Under the pieces are notes generated by a model, which was not told where the DNA came from, did no database searches, and saw only the letters and a list, made by a program, of their open reading frames with translations. A program made the position numbers and the translations under genes. This document shows positions 26,487 through 35,882 of a stretch of DNA of 64,000 nt, one piece after another; the first letter of the stretch is position 1, and the number at the start of each line of letters is the position of its first letter. Source of the DNA: Xanthobacter sp. YC-JY1 (GTDB lineage Bacteria; Pseudomonadota; Alphaproteobacteria; Rhizobiales; Xanthobacteraceae); assembly GCF_021730305.1 (NCBI RefSeq), contig NZ_CP032674.1, forward strand, positions 3,333,001 through 3,397,000, in the 5' to 3' direction.

Positions 26487-27584
26487 TCACTCCGCCGGCG
26501 TGCCCTTGCAGGGCATGGCGCGTTCGGTGGGCGCGTAGATGAGGATGTCGGGCTTGAACCGCTCGACGGCGCCCATCTCGAAGCGGCAATAGCGGTGGTG
26601 CATCCAGGCATAGGCTGAGGCCTGCGACACACCGAGGCCGCGCCAGGAGCCCTGCGAGAAGCTGTCGCCGATGACCATGATGCGCGGGCCGGCATGGCCC
26701 GTGTCGATGGCATAAGGCTGGAACGGATCGTTGTCCGGCACCGGCTTGAAGATGCCGGGGATGAGCTTCGGATCCTTCGGCGCCACCATGGGCCCCTTGG
26801 GCGGGAACATCACGTCCGGCGGGTTCGGCACGGGCGCGCCCGTCGCCCTGAGCAGGTCGCCGGTGAGGCGCGGCTCGGGCGGGCCGAGGGCGTCCTCGGG
26901 CTTCACTTCCAGATCGGGGCGGCCGGCGGCGGCCATGGCGGCGTTGAAGCCGAGGAGCTGGCCGCGCTGGTTCCAGTGGGTGTCGTAGCGCCAGTGCACC
27001 GGCCCGGTCTTCTTCGCCTCGGCGAGGATGGGGCGCATGTCCACGAAGGTGATGCCGGCCGCCTTCATCTTCTCCGCAACGAGATCGTACTCGGTGGGCG
27101 AGACCTTCAGGCGCCGCGCATAGGCGGGCAGGTTCTCGAAATTGGTGGTGTGGCCGTTGGGCGGAATGAGCACGACGAAGCGCCCACCATGGGCCTTCAT
27201 GTAGGCGTTCATGCGCTCGGCGAGCGCAACGATGCCGCTCACCGCCTCCGGCCGCACCAATTGGCCGAGCGACTGCTCCAGCGCGTGCTCGTCCTTCAGA
27301 AAGAGCGAGCCGTTCTCGCCCTTCAGCGCGAGGTCGCCCTGGGTGTCGCCGATGAAGCGCACATAGGAGCGGTGGGCGGTGAGCACCGCGCCGCGGAAGC
27401 CGAAGACATTGTTGATGTAGGGATCGAGCCGGCGCGCCGCGTCCTCCCACCAGCGCGCCTCGGGGGCGGCAACGGTGCGCAGCGGCGCCGGCAGGTCCGG
27501 GGCGATGAGGCCGATGGTGGGCAAGGTGAGGATGGCGAAGAAGATCACCGCCCACCAGCGGCGGAAGGACATCAGAAGCGGCAT
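26487..27584 (-). CDS. AlgX/AlgJ-like O-acyltransferase (SGNH fold)
   Basis: The 365-residue protein has an N-terminal membrane anchor (about residues 9-30) and a periplasmic SGNH-like domain. The family's catalytic motifs are present: DTHWN near residue 200 and GDSFS near 305. AlgX and AlgJ transfer acetyl groups to alginate in the periplasm, receiving them through a membrane MBOAT partner. An MBOAT gene lies directly upstream on the same strand, so the two probably act as a pair. No polymer synthesis genes are nearby, so the acylated substrate is unknown. Confidence 0.82.
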   Translation of the reverse strand: MPLLMSFRRWWAVIFFAILTLPTIGLIAPDLPAPLRTVAAPEARWWEDAARRLDPYINNVFGFRGAVLTAHRSYVRFIGDTQGDLALKGENGSLFLKDEHALEQSLGQLVRPEAVSGIVALAERMNAYMKAHGGRFVVLIPPNGHTTNFENLPAYARRLKVSPTEYDLVAEKMKAAGITFVDMRPILAEAKKTGPVHWRYDTHWNQRGQLLGFNAAMAAAGRPDLEVKPEDALGPPEPRLTGDLLRATGAPVPNPPDVMFPPKGPMVAPKDPKLIPGIFKPVPDNDPFQPYAIDTGHAGPRIMVIGDSFSQGSWRGLGVSQASAYAWMHHRYCRFEMGAVERFKPDILIYAPTERAMPCKGTPAE

Positions 27585-27605
27585 CGCGTCCCTCCCTTTT
27601 CCATA

Positions 27606-27668
27606 GCGTTTTCGAGCGAAGTGGCGCCCGGTTCGCGTGAAGAAAACGCGTCAAAGCAAAAATCTAGG
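27606..27668. repeat. Dispersed rhizobial-type palindromic element
   Basis: The arms GCGTTTTC (27606-27613) and GAAAACGC (27642-27649) enclose GAGCGAAGTGG and CCGGTTCGCGTGAA, followed by CAAAAATCTAG. I recall nearly identical elements in many Hyphomicrobiales genomes; this is from memory, not from a search. It lies between the MBOAT and AlgX-like genes. Confidence 0.6.
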
Positions 27669-27692
27669 CCGTTTCCCACGGACACGGCCTAG
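27655..27692 (-). terminator. Probable intrinsic terminator of the MBOAT gene
   Basis: A 9-bp perfect stem, 27664-27672 with 27684-27692, overlaps the MBOAT stop codon. On the minus strand it is followed by a T-run (bases 27663 down to 27655 read AGATTTTTG). It would separate the MBOAT and AlgX-like transcripts, or attenuate between them. Confidence 0.6.
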
Positions 27693-29107
27693 AACCGGAA
27701 GTACAGGAAGGGCGAGTAGGTCGCCGCTCCCACCGAGAGCACGCAGAGCACGAACAGGCCCCACACCACCACACTGTCCACCGCGCCGAATACGGCGAGC
27801 CGGACCTTTGGCGCTAGGCTCCGCCCGCCCGGACGCGGCAGGCCGAACATGGCGAGCGGCCACGCCAGCACGAGGATGGCGAGCGTCACCGGCTTCAGCT
27901 CCACCTCCAGCTGGGCGGAAAGATAGCCGGCGCCGTTCATCCCCACGAGGCCCTGGAACAGCTCCATGGCCTGGGGCAGGCTGTCGGCGCGGAACCAGAC
28001 CCAGCCAGTGAGCACCACCAAGAGCACGTAGAGGTGGGAGAGAACGCGCGGCGCCGCCTTCATCCACGCGCCGAAGCGGATGCGCTCCAGCACCAGGAAG
28101 GTACCGTGGTGGGCGCCCCAGATCACGAAGGTCCAGCTCGCCCCGTGCCACAGGCCGCACAAGAGGAAGACGGTCCAAAGGTTCGCCGCCGTGTGCCAGT
28201 GGCCATGCCGGTTGCCGCCGAGGGGGATGTAGAGATAGTCGCGGAACCAGCTCGACAGGCTCATGTGCCAGCGGCGCCAGAAATCCGAGATGGAGCGCGC
28301 GCCATAGGGCAGGTTGAAGTTGCGCGGGAACTTCAGCCCCATGGCGATGGCGAGGCCGATGGCCATGTTGGAATAGCCGCCGAAGTCGAAATAGATCTGC
28401 AGCGCATAGGCGGTGACGCCGAGCCACGCCTCGCCGAGATTGGGCGTGGCGGTGTGGTCGAACACCGCGCTGACCACGGGGGCCACCTCGTCGGCGATCA
28501 GCACCTTCCAGGAGAGGCCGATGACGAAGATGCGCAGGCCCGCCGAGACGCGGCCGAGCGTGGTGCGCCGCTGCCGGATGCGCCGGTGGATGGTGGAGTA
28601 GCGGACGATGGGGCCCGCCACCAGCTGCGGGAACATGGTGATGTAGACCGCGATCTCCTCGAACCGCCCGTTGGCCGAGGCTTTCCGGCGGTACACGTCC
28701 ACGAGGTAGGAAATGGCGTGGAAGGTGAAGAAGGAGATGCCGAGCGGCAGCGCCGGATGCACCACCGGCAGCGCGAGGCCCGCCGGCCCCAGCAGCACGT
28801 TGAGGTTCTGCGCCAGGAAGCCGGAATATTTGAAGGCGATGAGCCCGGCGAGGTTCGCCGCCACCGCGAGACCCAGCACGCGGAGCCGCCAGCGCTCGCT
28901 GCGGCCGTCAATCGCGAGGGCGAAGAAATAGTTGCCGACGATGGACACCGCCAGCACCGCCACGTTGGCGATCCCGCCCCAGGCGTAGAACACCAGCGAG
29001 AAGGCGAGCAGCACCATGTTCTTCGCGCGCACGCCGGGCGTCGCGAAGTAGCACAGCAGGAATGCCGGCAGGAAATAGAACAGGAAGGTGACGGAGGAGA
29101 AGACCAT
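27689..29107 (-). CDS. MBOAT family membrane O-acyltransferase (AlgI-like)
   Basis: The 472-residue polytopic protein carries the AlgI-type MBOAT signature RWHMSLSSWFRDYLYIPLGG and, further on, LWHGASWTFVIWGAHHG with the presumed catalytic His. These proteins move acyl groups across the inner membrane for polysaccharide O-acylation. The downstream AlgX-like gene supplies the likely periplasmic partner. The N-terminus MVFSSVTFLFYFLPAFLL is typical of the family, supporting the ATG at 29107. NAD kinase lies 21 bp upstream on the same strand but is functionally unrelated. Confidence 0.9.
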   Translation of the reverse strand: MVFSSVTFLFYFLPAFLLCYFATPGVRAKNMVLLAFSLVFYAWGGIANVAVLAVSIVGNYFFALAIDGRSERWRLRVLGLAVAANLAGLIAFKYSGFLAQNLNVLLGPAGLALPVVHPALPLGISFFTFHAISYLVDVYRRKASANGRFEEIAVYITMFPQLVAGPIVRYSTIHRRIRQRRTTLGRVSAGLRIFVIGLSWKVLIADEVAPVVSAVFDHTATPNLGEAWLGVTAYALQIYFDFGGYSNMAIGLAIAMGLKFPRNFNLPYGARSISDFWRRWHMSLSSWFRDYLYIPLGGNRHGHWHTAANLWTVFLLCGLWHGASWTFVIWGAHHGTFLVLERIRFGAWMKAAPRVLSHLYVLLVVLTGWVWFRADSLPQAMELFQGLVGMNGAGYLSAQLEVELKPVTLAILVLAWPLAMFGLPRPGGRSLAPKVRLAVFGAVDSVVVWGLFVLCVLSVGAATYSPFLYFRF

Positions 29108-29128
29108 GGCTCGCCGGCGCCCGGGGCG

Positions 29129-29905
29129 TCAGTAGACGAACTGCTCGCGCAGGATGCGTTCGTCGAGACCATGGTCGGGGTCGAACAGCATGTCCACGGA
29201 GGAGGTGGTATCGAGCCGGGCCGAGACGGCGATGATGTCGCGCACCTCGAAATGGTCGGCCGCCGCGCTCACCGGGCGCTTGTCGGCCTCCATCACGGCG
29301 ATGTCGATGCGCGCGCGGTCCGGCACCAGCGCGCCGCGCCAGCGGCGGGGGCGGAAGGGCGAGATGGGGGTGAGCGCCAGAAGCGCCGTGCCCAGCGGCA
29401 GGATCGGCCCGTGGGCGGAGAGGTTGTAGGCGGTGGAGCCGGCCGGCGTCGCGACGATGATGCCGTCGCAGATCAGCTCCTCCAGCCGCATCTTGCCGTC
29501 GATGGAGATGCGCAGCTTCGCCGCCTGGTAGGACTGGCGCAGCAGGGACACCTCGTTGAAGGCCGGGGCGCGGTGGCGCATGCCGGTGGAGGTGACGGCC
29601 TCCATCATCAGGGGATGGATGGTCACCTGCTGGGCGGCGGTGAGGCGCTCCACCAGCCCTTCCTCGCGGAAGGTGTTCATCAGGAAACCCACCGAGCCGC
29701 GGTGCATGCCGTAGATGGGCAGGGTGCGCTCGCGGAAGCGATGCAGGGTCTGCAGCATCAGGCCGTCGCCGCCGAGGGCGACCACCACGTCGGCGTCTTC
29801 CTCCGCCACTTCGCCATAGCGCGCGATGAGGCGCTCGCGCGCGGTCTCGGCCTCGGGCGTCTGGCTGGAAACGAAGGCGATGCGCTGGAAACGGGGTTCG
29901 CTCAT
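29129..29905 (-). CDS. nadK: NAD kinase
   Basis: The 258-residue enzyme phosphorylates NAD to NADP. It has the diagnostic GGDGLML motif near residue 45, the NE/D segment [10 protein letters not shown], and [20 protein letters not shown] in the second domain. The length is that of the short alphaproteobacterial form. It is followed by the MBOAT gene after 21 bp, and CutA is encoded divergently 165 bp away. Confidence 0.95.
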   Translation of the reverse strand: MSEPRFQRIAFVSSQTPEAETARERLIARYGEVAEEDADVVVALGGDGLMLQTLHRFRERTLPIYGMHRGSVGFLMNTFREEGLVERLTAAQQVTIHPLMMEAVTSTGMRHRAPAFNEVSLLRQSYQAAKLRISIDGKMRLEELICDGIIVATPAGSTAYNLSAHGPILPLGTALLALTPISPFRPRRWRGALVPDRARIDIAVMEADKRPVSAAADHFEVRDIIAVSARLDTTSSVDMLFDPDHGLDERILREQFVY

Positions 29906-30070
29906 CGGTGCGTCGGTCAGGAGGATCGTCCGGTCGGCGGGCCGGGAGCGGAAGGGGCCGGGAACGGTCTAGCCGTCCCGCCGCCGTCTGTCGAGGCGCC
30001 GGGAGGGATGGTAGGGTCGCGTTTGAGGCGCATCGGCCCGTTTGCCCCGCCTCGCGCCCCGGAGGAACCC

Positions 30071-30391
30071 ATGCCCGCGCGCATCGTCTATGCCACCTTC
30101 CCCAGCGTCGCGGAGGCCGAGGAGATGGCCCGCACCCTGGTGGAGGCGCGCCTTGTCGCCTGCGCCAACATCCTGCCGGAGATGGTCTCCATCTACCGCT
30201 GGGAGGGACAGATCGAGCGCGGCACCGAGGCGGTGATGATGCTGAAGACCACCGCGGAGCGCGCCGCCGAGGTGGTGGAGGCGGTGCGCGCCGCCCACCC
30301 CTACGACGTGCCCGCCATCGTCGTGCTGCCGCTCGAAGGCGGGCTACCGGCCTATCTCGCCTGGATCGCCGGCGAGGTGGCGGCGGGCTGA
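30071..30391 (+). CDS. cutA: Divalent-cation tolerance protein CutA
   Basis: The 106-residue protein has the CutA1 signature: IVYATFPSVAEAEEMARTLV, ACANILPEMVSIYRWEGQI, MMLKTT and HPYDVPAIVVLPLEGG. CutA is a PII-like trimer that affects copper tolerance in E. coli; its true role is unclear. A longer open frame in the same phase reaches back through nadK but is only a shadow. I chose the ATG at 30071 after the GGAGGA ribosome-binding site. Confidence 0.93.
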   Translation: MPARIVYATFPSVAEAEEMARTLVEARLVACANILPEMVSIYRWEGQIERGTEAVMMLKTTAERAAEVVEAVRAAHPYDVPAIVVLPLEGGLPAYLAWIAGEVAAG

Positions 30392-30425
30392 GGCGCCCGC
30401 CGTCTAGCCCTCCGCCGCTCGCCCC

Positions 30426-31457
30426 TCAGAGCACCGGGCGCCAGTAGACCGGCTGATAGCGGTAGCCGTCGCCCTGCTTTTCCAGGTAGGCCGCGCCGGG
30501 GAACGGGAAGTGATAGCCCGCCACCAGGATGCGGTCCGCCGCGAGGCGGTCGTAGGTCTTGCGCCGCACCGCCTCGGCCGCTGCGGCGTCCATGTCGAAC
30601 ATGGCATGCCAGCCGGGATTGGCCACGAACAGGGCCGGCAGATTGGTGATGTCGGACTGGATGAAGAGGGTGTCGAAGCCCGAATCCAGCTCGAAGGAGG
30701 TATGTCCCGGCGTATGGCCGGGCGTGCCGACCGCCTTGAGGCCCGGCGCCACCTCCTTGTCCCAGGCGTAGCGCTCCACCTTGCCCTCGAACGGCTTGAA
30801 CACGCGGCGCACATTCTGGAAGCCGGCCTTGAGGCCATCCGGCGCGCGGCTCATCTGGCCGTCGTCCATCCAGAACGCCCATTCGCGCTCCGGCACCATG
30901 AGCTGCGCCTTGGGGAAGGCGGGCGTGCCATCGGCGGCAAGCAGGCCGTTGATATGGTCCTGATGGAAGTGGGAGATGACCACCTGATCGATGGAGGCGG
31001 GATCGATCTCAAGATCCTGAAGGGTGCCGCGCACAAGGCCCACGGGGCCGGCCTGCCCACCATTGCCGGTATCGATCAGCACCTTCTTGCCGCCGATATC
31101 GAGCAGCAGGACGGTGAAGGAGATCGGCACCTGATTTTCAGGCAGATAGGCCTTCTTCAGGGCCGCATTCACCGCGTCCTTCGGCTGGTTGCGCACGAAG
31201 GTGTCGGACAGCGGGATCGTGCGCATGCCGTCGGAGATGGCCGTCACCACCACGTCGCCGACCTTGTAGCGATAGGCGCTCGGTACCTGCACCGGGCCGG
31301 ATGCCTTGGCAGCATCGGGATTGGGGGCGGGGGTGGATTGGGTGCCGGCGACGGGCTGGGCGGGCGTCTGGGCGGCAGCGCCACCCAGTCCACCGACAAT
31401 GGCACCGGCGATGCCGGCCGTGCCGGCCAGAAGGGTCCGGCGGGAAACCTCGGTCAT
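30426..31457 (-). CDS. Tat-exported metallo-beta-lactamase-fold hydrolase
   Basis: The 343-residue protein begins with a twin-arginine signal (SRRTLLAGTAGIAGAIVGG) followed by a Pro/Ala linker. The MBL core has the zinc motif SHFHQDH near residues 161-167, GTPGHTPGHTSF with the third histidine, and an Asp in the QSDITNLP segment. The layout resembles AttM/AiiA-like lactonases and the related exported hydrolases, so a lactone substrate is possible but unproven. It converges with cutA and lies downstream of an amino-acid binding protein gene on the same strand, separated by a hairpin. Confidence 0.82.
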   Translation of the reverse strand: MTEVSRRTLLAGTAGIAGAIVGGLGGAAAQTPAQPVAGTQSTPAPNPDAAKASGPVQVPSAYRYKVGDVVVTAISDGMRTIPLSDTFVRNQPKDAVNAALKKAYLPENQVPISFTVLLLDIGGKKVLIDTGNGGQAGPVGLVRGTLQDLEIDPASIDQVVISHFHQDHINGLLAADGTPAFPKAQLMVPEREWAFWMDDGQMSRAPDGLKAGFQNVRRVFKPFEGKVERYAWDKEVAPGLKAVGTPGHTPGHTSFELDSGFDTLFIQSDITNLPALFVANPGWHAMFDMDAAAAEAVRRKTYDRLAADRILVAGYHFPFPGAAYLEKQGDGYRYQPVYWRPVL

Positions 31458-31528
31458 CCAATTCTCCTCGGGGCATCAAGCGCCGGGGAGATTAGGACAC
31501 GGCTTCAAGGCAGGTCGATGCCGGAACG

Positions 31529-31566
31529 GAAACGCCGCGCTCACATCCCTGCGAGCGCGGCGTTTC
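31529..31566 (-). terminator. Stem-loop after the amino-acid binding protein gene
   Basis: A 14-bp perfect inverted repeat (31529-31542 with 31553-31566, 10-nt loop) lies between two leftward genes, about 65 bp downstream of the ABC binding protein stop. The minus-strand arm ends in GTTTCC, so the T-tract is short. It is probably a terminator or a transcript-stabilising hairpin. Confidence 0.55.
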
Positions 31567-31630
31567 GAATCATAAACCAAACCAGCAGCTTAGCCATAAG
31601 GATCAGCGCACCGCCGATCCCGGCACCCTA

Positions 31631-32644
31631 TCAACGCACCGGCGGCGCGTACTGGATGCCACCCATGCTCCACAGCTGGTTGATGCCGCGCGGGATGCCG
31701 AGCTTGGAAGCGGCGCCCACGTTGCGCTCGAAGCTCTCGCCGTAATTGCCCACCGCCTTGACGATACGCACGACGAAGTCCTTGGTCACGCCCAGCTCTT
31801 CGCCGTAATTGCCCTCATTGCCCACGAGGCGCTTCACCTCGGGCTTCTGGGACTTGATCGCGGCGTCCAGGGTGTTGGTGGCGACGCCGAGTTCCTCGGC
31901 GTTGATCATCGCGTACACCGTCCACTTCACCAGATTGAACCACTGGTCGTCGCCCTGGCGGACGACGGGGCCGAGGGGCTCTTTGGAGATGACGTCGGGC
32001 AGCACGATGTGGTCACCGGGCTTGGCCATGGTGAGGCGCAGCGCATAGAGCTGCGACACGTCGGTGGTGAGCGTGTCGCACTTGCCCTCGTCATACGCCT
32101 TCACCAGCTCGCCGGAGGTGGGCAGGGTGACCAGCTCAAGCGTCATGCCGTTGGCGGCGAAATAGTCCTTGGTGTTGCTCTCGGCGGTGGTGCCCGCCTG
32201 GACGCAGACCTTGGACTTGTCGAGCTCGAGGGCGGACGTGACCTTGCGGGCGTCGCGCACCAGGAAGCCCTGGCCGTCATAATAATTGATGGCGGTGAAG
32301 AGCAGGCCGAGCTTGGCCTCGCGCTCCAGCGTCCAGGTGGAGTTGCGCGAGAGCACGTCGATATCGCCCTTGGTGAGGGCGGGGAAGCGCTCGTCCGCGG
32401 TCAGCGGCACGTACTTCACCTTGTTCGCGTCGTCGAAGATGGCCGCCGCCAGCGCCTTGCAGACGTCGACGTCGAAGCCCGACCACTTGCCGGAGGCGTC
32501 CTGCGCGGAGAATCCGGGGAGCCCCTTGGAGACGCCGCAGACCAGTTCGCCGCGGTCCTTCACGGTCTTGAGGGTCTGCGCAGTTGCCGCCGTCGCGCCG
32601 AGCGCAAGGGCCGCGCCGGCCATTAGGGCCAGGATCGTCTTCAT
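31631..32644 (-). CDS. General amino-acid ABC transporter periplasmic binding protein (AapJ-like)
   Basis: The 337-residue protein has a Sec signal peptide (MKTILALMAGAALALGATAATA) and a family 3 solute-binding fold. The pattern VKDRGELVCGVSKGLPGFS, GFDVDVCKALAAAIF, STWTLEREAKLGL and VCVQAGTTAESNTKDYFA is characteristic of AapJ, the broad-specificity L-amino-acid receptor of rhizobia. No aapQMP permease or ATPase genes follow, so it is an orphan receptor that must work with a transporter encoded elsewhere. Confidence 0.9.
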   Translation of the reverse strand: MKTILALMAGAALALGATAATAQTLKTVKDRGELVCGVSKGLPGFSAQDASGKWSGFDVDVCKALAAAIFDDANKVKYVPLTADERFPALTKGDIDVLSRNSTWTLEREAKLGLLFTAINYYDGQGFLVRDARKVTSALELDKSKVCVQAGTTAESNTKDYFAANGMTLELVTLPTSGELVKAYDEGKCDTLTTDVSQLYALRLTMAKPGDHIVLPDVISKEPLGPVVRQGDDQWFNLVKWTVYAMINAEELGVATNTLDAAIKSQKPEVKRLVGNEGNYGEELGVTKDFVVRIVKAVGNYGESFERNVGAASKLGIPRGINQLWSMGGIQYAPPVR

Positions 32645-32672
32645 GAAGTCCCCCAGTGAATATGTGTCGGAA

Positions 32673-32695
32673 AGGGCCGCTCTCAGAGAGCGGCC
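32673..32695 (-). terminator. Hairpin overlapping the L,D-transpeptidase stop codon
   Basis: A 9-bp perfect stem (32675-32683 with 32687-32695, 3-nt loop) includes the stop codon. On the minus strand it is followed by CCTTTCC. It is a plausible intrinsic terminator, although the T-tract is short. Confidence 0.5.
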
Positions 32696-33315
32696 TGCTG
32701 GCGAACCACGACCTTCGTGCCCACCGGGACACGGCTGTAGAGGTCGATGATCTCGCTGTTCACGAGGCGGAAGCAGCCCGACGACACGGCGTAGCCGATG
32801 GTCTGCGGCTGGTTGGTGCCGTGGATGCGGTAGACGGTGCCGCCGATATAGAGCGCGCGGGCGCCCATGGGATTACCGGGGCCGCCGGCCATGAAGCGCG
32901 GCAGATAGGGCTGGCGCTGGATCATTTCGGACGGCGGGGTCCAGTCCGGCCACTCGGCCTTGCGCTCGATGGTCTTGAGACCCGACCACTGGAAGCCGTC
33001 GCGGCCTACGCCGATGCCGTAGCGCATGGCGCGGTTGTCGCCCTGCACGAGGTACAGGAAGCGCTCGTTGGTGTGGATCACGATGGTGCCGGGCTTTTCC
33101 GTGGTGCGGAAATACACCGGCTGGTGGCGGAACTGCGGATCGAGCTGGGCGATGTCATCGTCCGGCGCGGTGAGGCCCGGCTGTTCATCAATGTCCATCA
33201 CGGCGCCCGGGCCACCGCGCGGGCCCACCTGGGCGCTGGCGCCGGTGGCGAAGGCAAACACGCCCACCTGAAGCAGGGCGGCGAAGGTCAAGGTCTTGAT
33301 CGTCACAGGCATCAT
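32683..33315 (-). CDS. Periplasmic L,D-transpeptidase (YkuD domain)
   Basis: The 210-residue product has a signal peptide (TLTFAALLQVGVFAFATGASA) and a YkuD domain. The catalytic motif is YRIHGTN followed by SSGCFRLVN, with the nucleophile near Cys181. These enzymes make 3-3 peptidoglycan cross-links or attach lipoproteins to the wall, which is important in rhizobia. I start at the first of two adjacent ATGs (33315); an upstream ATG at 33336 would only add seven charged residues. Confidence 0.9.
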   Translation of the reverse strand: MMPVTIKTLTFAALLQVGVFAFATGASAQVGPRGGPGAVMDIDEQPGLTAPDDDIAQLDPQFRHQPVYFRTTEKPGTIVIHTNERFLYLVQGDNRAMRYGIGVGRDGFQWSGLKTIERKAEWPDWTPPSEMIQRQPYLPRFMAGGPGNPMGARALYIGGTVYRIHGTNQPQTIGYAVSSGCFRLVNSEIIDLYSRVPVGTKVVVRQQAAL

Positions 33316-33773
33316 GCCGGCCTCTTCTAGACGCATCCCGGGCTATGAACCCGGTCGAGCGGTGTCCTCGCCGATCGTGCGGCCACCAAAGGCGCCCGAC
33401 CGGTTTCCCACCCCGCGTGACCCGCCCTGCCTTCCAAAAAAGGCCCTCCCTGGACCTTTCCGGAACGACGCCGGCATGGCGAACACTCACGACCCCGCTT
33501 TCCGATTAGCCGAGGCCGCGCGCGAGGGAAAGGGGGGACGCGGCCGAAGCACTGAAGCATTTTGGTCCTGAAGGATTGCTGAACGGTATCCGGAGCGTGG
33601 ATCGAGCGTTTTTCCCGCCCCGGGGCTGTCGCCGGCCTTGCCTGTGTGCCCCGTTCGCCCCCGGCGTCGGGCGGGCGCGCTTTACGCGGCGCCACGGCCT
33701 CGCCTAAAAGGGCGCGCTTAACGAAAAGGCCTACCTGCGAGGTGCGCAGGAGTGGGCCGCAAGGAGCCAAGAC
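33316..33773. other. 458-bp intergenic region upstream of thrS
   Basis: No gene is apparent. The region separates the leftward L,D-transpeptidase gene from thrS and must contain the thrS promoter. A short hairpin (33338-33354) looks like a tRNA anticodon arm but has no cloverleaf around it. The last 60 bases contain CGGCGCC and GGCGCGC-type short repeats that could form a weak leader fold. I see no T-box or attenuator peptide. Confidence 0.35.
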
Positions 33774-35750
33774 ATGATTTCCCTGACCTTCCCCGACGGC
33801 GCCAAGCGCGATTATGCCGAGGGGACGTCCGGCGCGGACATCGCCGCCGCCATCTCCAAATCCCTCGCCAAGAAGGCCGTGGCCGTCACCCTCGACGGGG
33901 AGCTGGCCGACCTGTCCCAGCCCATCACCCGCGACGCGAAGCTGGAGATCGTCACCCGCGACGATCCCCGCGCGCTGGAGCTGATCCGGCACGACTGCTC
34001 GCATGTGATGGCGGAAGCGGTGCAGGAGCTGTGGCCGGGCACCCAGGTCACCATCGGCCCGGTGATCGAGAACGGCTTCTATTACGACTTCGCCCGCAAC
34101 GCCCCCTTCACCTCGGAAGACCTGCCGGTCATCGAGGCGAAGATGCGCGAGATCATCGCCCGCGACCGCCCCTTCACCAGGGAAGTGTGGACGCGCGAGG
34201 AGGCCAAGCGCGTGTTCGCCGCCAAGGGCGAGAACTACAAGGTCGAGCTGGTCGACGCGATCCCGGAAGACCAGGACGTGAAGATCTACAAGCAGGGCGA
34301 GTGGTTCGACCTCTGCCGCGGCCCGCACATGCCCTCCACAGGCAAGATCGGCAACGCCTTCAAGCTGATGAAGGTGGCGGGCGCCTACTGGCGCGGTGAT
34401 TCGAACAACCCGATGCTCACCCGCATCTACGGCACCGCCTGGCAGGACGAGAAGGAGCTCGGCGCCTATCTCCATCGCCTGGAGGAGGCCGAGAAGCGCG
34501 ACCACCGCCGCCTCGGCCGGGAGATGGACCTGTTCCACTTCCAGGAGGAAGGCCCCGGCACCGTCTTCTGGCATCCCAAGGGCTGGACCCTGTTCCAGGA
34601 ACTGGTCGCCTACATGCGCCGGCGGCTGAAGGCCGACTACAGCGAGGTCAACGCCCCGCAGGTGCTCGACCACTCCCTGTGGGAGACCTCCGGCCACTGG
34701 GGCTGGTACAAGGAGAACATGTTCAAGGTCCAGTCGGCCGGCGACGAGACCAAGGACGAGCGCGTCTTCGCGCTGAAGCCCATGAACTGCCCCGGCCATG
34801 TGCAGATCTTCAAGCACGGCCTGAAAAGCTATCGCGACCTGCCCATGCGCCTCGCCGAGTTCGGCGCGGTGCACCGCTACGAGCCCTCCGGCGCGCTGCA
34901 TGGTCTGATGCGCGTGCGCGGCTTCACCCAGGACGACGCCCACATCTTCTGCACCGAGGAGCAGATGGCGGCGGAGTGCCTGAAGATCAACGATCTCATC
35001 CTCTCCACCTACGCCGATTTCGGCTTCGAGGAGATCGTGGTGAAGCTCTCCACCCGGCCGGAGAAGCGCGTCGGCTCGGATGCCGTGTGGGATCACGCCG
35101 AGGAGGTGATGACCCGCGTGCTGGCCGAAATCGAGGCCCAGTCGGGCGGGCGCATCAAGACCGGCATCCTGCCGGGCGAAGGCGCCTTCTACGGCCCCAA
35201 GTTCGAATACACGCTGAAGGATGCCATCGGCCGCGAATGGCAGTGCGGCACCACGCAGGTGGACTTCAACCTGCCGGAGCGGTTCGGCGCCTTCTATGTG
35301 GATGCGGACGGCCAGAAGAAGACGCCGGTGATGATCCATCGCGCCATCTGCGGCTCCATGGAGCGGTTCACCGGCATCCTCATCGAGCACTTCGCCGGGC
35401 ACTTCCCCCTGTGGCTCGCTCCCACGCAGGTGGTGGTCGCCACCATCACCTCGGATGCGGACGATTACGCCGCCGAAGTGGTGCGCGAGCTGAAGGCGGC
35501 GGGCCTTCGGGCGGAACTCGACCTGCGCAACGAGAAGATCAACCTCAAGGTGCGCGAGCACTCGCTGGCCAAGGTGCCGGTGCTGCTGGTGGCGGGCAAG
35601 AAGGAGGCGGCCGAACGCACCCTCTCCATCCGCCGCCTCGGCTCCAACGCCCAGACCTCCGGGTCTCTGGACGAGGTGGTGGCAGCGCTGGTGGACGAGG
35701 CCGTGCCGCCGGACCTCAAGCGCAAGGTGCTGGCCGCCAAGGCGGCGTGA
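33774..35750 (+). CDS. thrS: Threonyl-tRNA synthetase
   Basis: The 658-residue enzyme has the full class II layout: TGS domain (1-64), editing domain with the [10 protein letters not shown] metal motif, catalytic core and C-terminal anticodon-binding domain (about 545-658). Core features include the zinc cysteine in MNCPGH, motif 2 [20 protein letters not shown] and motif 3 [11 protein letters not shown]. The GTG-free ATG at 33774 gives the standard N-terminus. A clear intrinsic terminator follows at 35778. Confidence 0.97.
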   Translation: MISLTFPDGAKRDYAEGTSGADIAAAISKSLAKKAVAVTLDGELADLSQPITRDAKLEIVTRDDPRALELIRHDCSHVMAEAVQELWPGTQVTIGPVIENGFYYDFARNAPFTSEDLPVIEAKMREIIARDRPFTREVWTREEAKRVFAAKGENYKVELVDAIPEDQDVKIYKQGEWFDLCRGPHMPSTGKIGNAFKLMKVAGAYWRGDSNNPMLTRIYGTAWQDEKELGAYLHRLEEAEKRDHRRLGREMDLFHFQEEGPGTVFWHPKGWTLFQELVAYMRRRLKADYSEVNAPQVLDHSLWETSGHWGWYKENMFKVQSAGDETKDERVFALKPMNCPGHVQIFKHGLKSYRDLPMRLAEFGAVHRYEPSGALHGLMRVRGFTQDDAHIFCTEEQMAAECLKINDLILSTYADFGFEEIVVKLSTRPEKRVGSDAVWDHAEEVMTRVLAEIEAQSGGRIKTGILPGEGAFYGPKFEYTLKDAIGREWQCGTTQVDFNLPERFGAFYVDADGQKKTPVMIHRAICGSMERFTGILIEHFAGHFPLWLAPTQVVVATITSDADDYAAEVVRELKAAGLRAELDLRNEKINLKVREHSLAKVPVLLVAGKKEAAERTLSIRRLGSNAQTSGSLDEVVAALVDEAVPPDLKRKVLAAKAA

Positions 35751-35777
35751 GATCCGCCGACAGGACGGAAGAAATGA

Positions 35778-35807
35778 AGGCGGGGCTTCGGCTCCGCCTT
35801 TCTTTTT
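35778..35807 (+). terminator. Intrinsic terminator of thrS
   Basis: The 9-bp stem 35778-35786 with 35791-35799 has one G-T-compatible mismatch and a stable TTCG tetraloop, and is followed by TTCTTTTT. It closes the thrS transcript just before the toxin-antitoxin-like cassette, so that cassette needs its own promoter. Confidence 0.9.
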
Positions 35808-35820
35808 GGGATACACAACT

Positions 35821-35879
35821 AACACTGGTTACAAACACTGTTTCTTGATCTAGCCTCCGGACAGTGGAATAAGGAGGCT
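35821..35879 (+). promoter_or_regulatory. AT-richer control region of the DUF7662-PIN cassette with SD-masking inverted repeat
   Basis: Two direct copies of AACACTG start at 35821 and 35834, spaced 13 bp, in a stretch less GC-rich than its surroundings. An inverted repeat AGCCTCC (35852-35858) with GGAGGCT (35873-35879) contains the ribosome-binding site of the first gene in its right arm. The direct repeats could be an autorepression operator and the hairpin could control translation. Both roles are inference. Confidence 0.45.
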
Positions 35880-35882
35880 CCA

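Noticed and set aside
28034-30391. 785-codon frame whose end is CutA
   Set aside because: The first 680 codons lie antisense to the MBOAT and nadK genes and have no protein features. CutA starts at 30071 with its own ribosome-binding site.
33338-33354. Hairpin resembling a tRNA anticodon arm (5-bp stem, 7-nt loop with T at position 33)
   Set aside because: No acceptor, D or T arms are found at proper distances, and the implied anticodon would be unusual. The resemblance is chance or a worn-out fragment.
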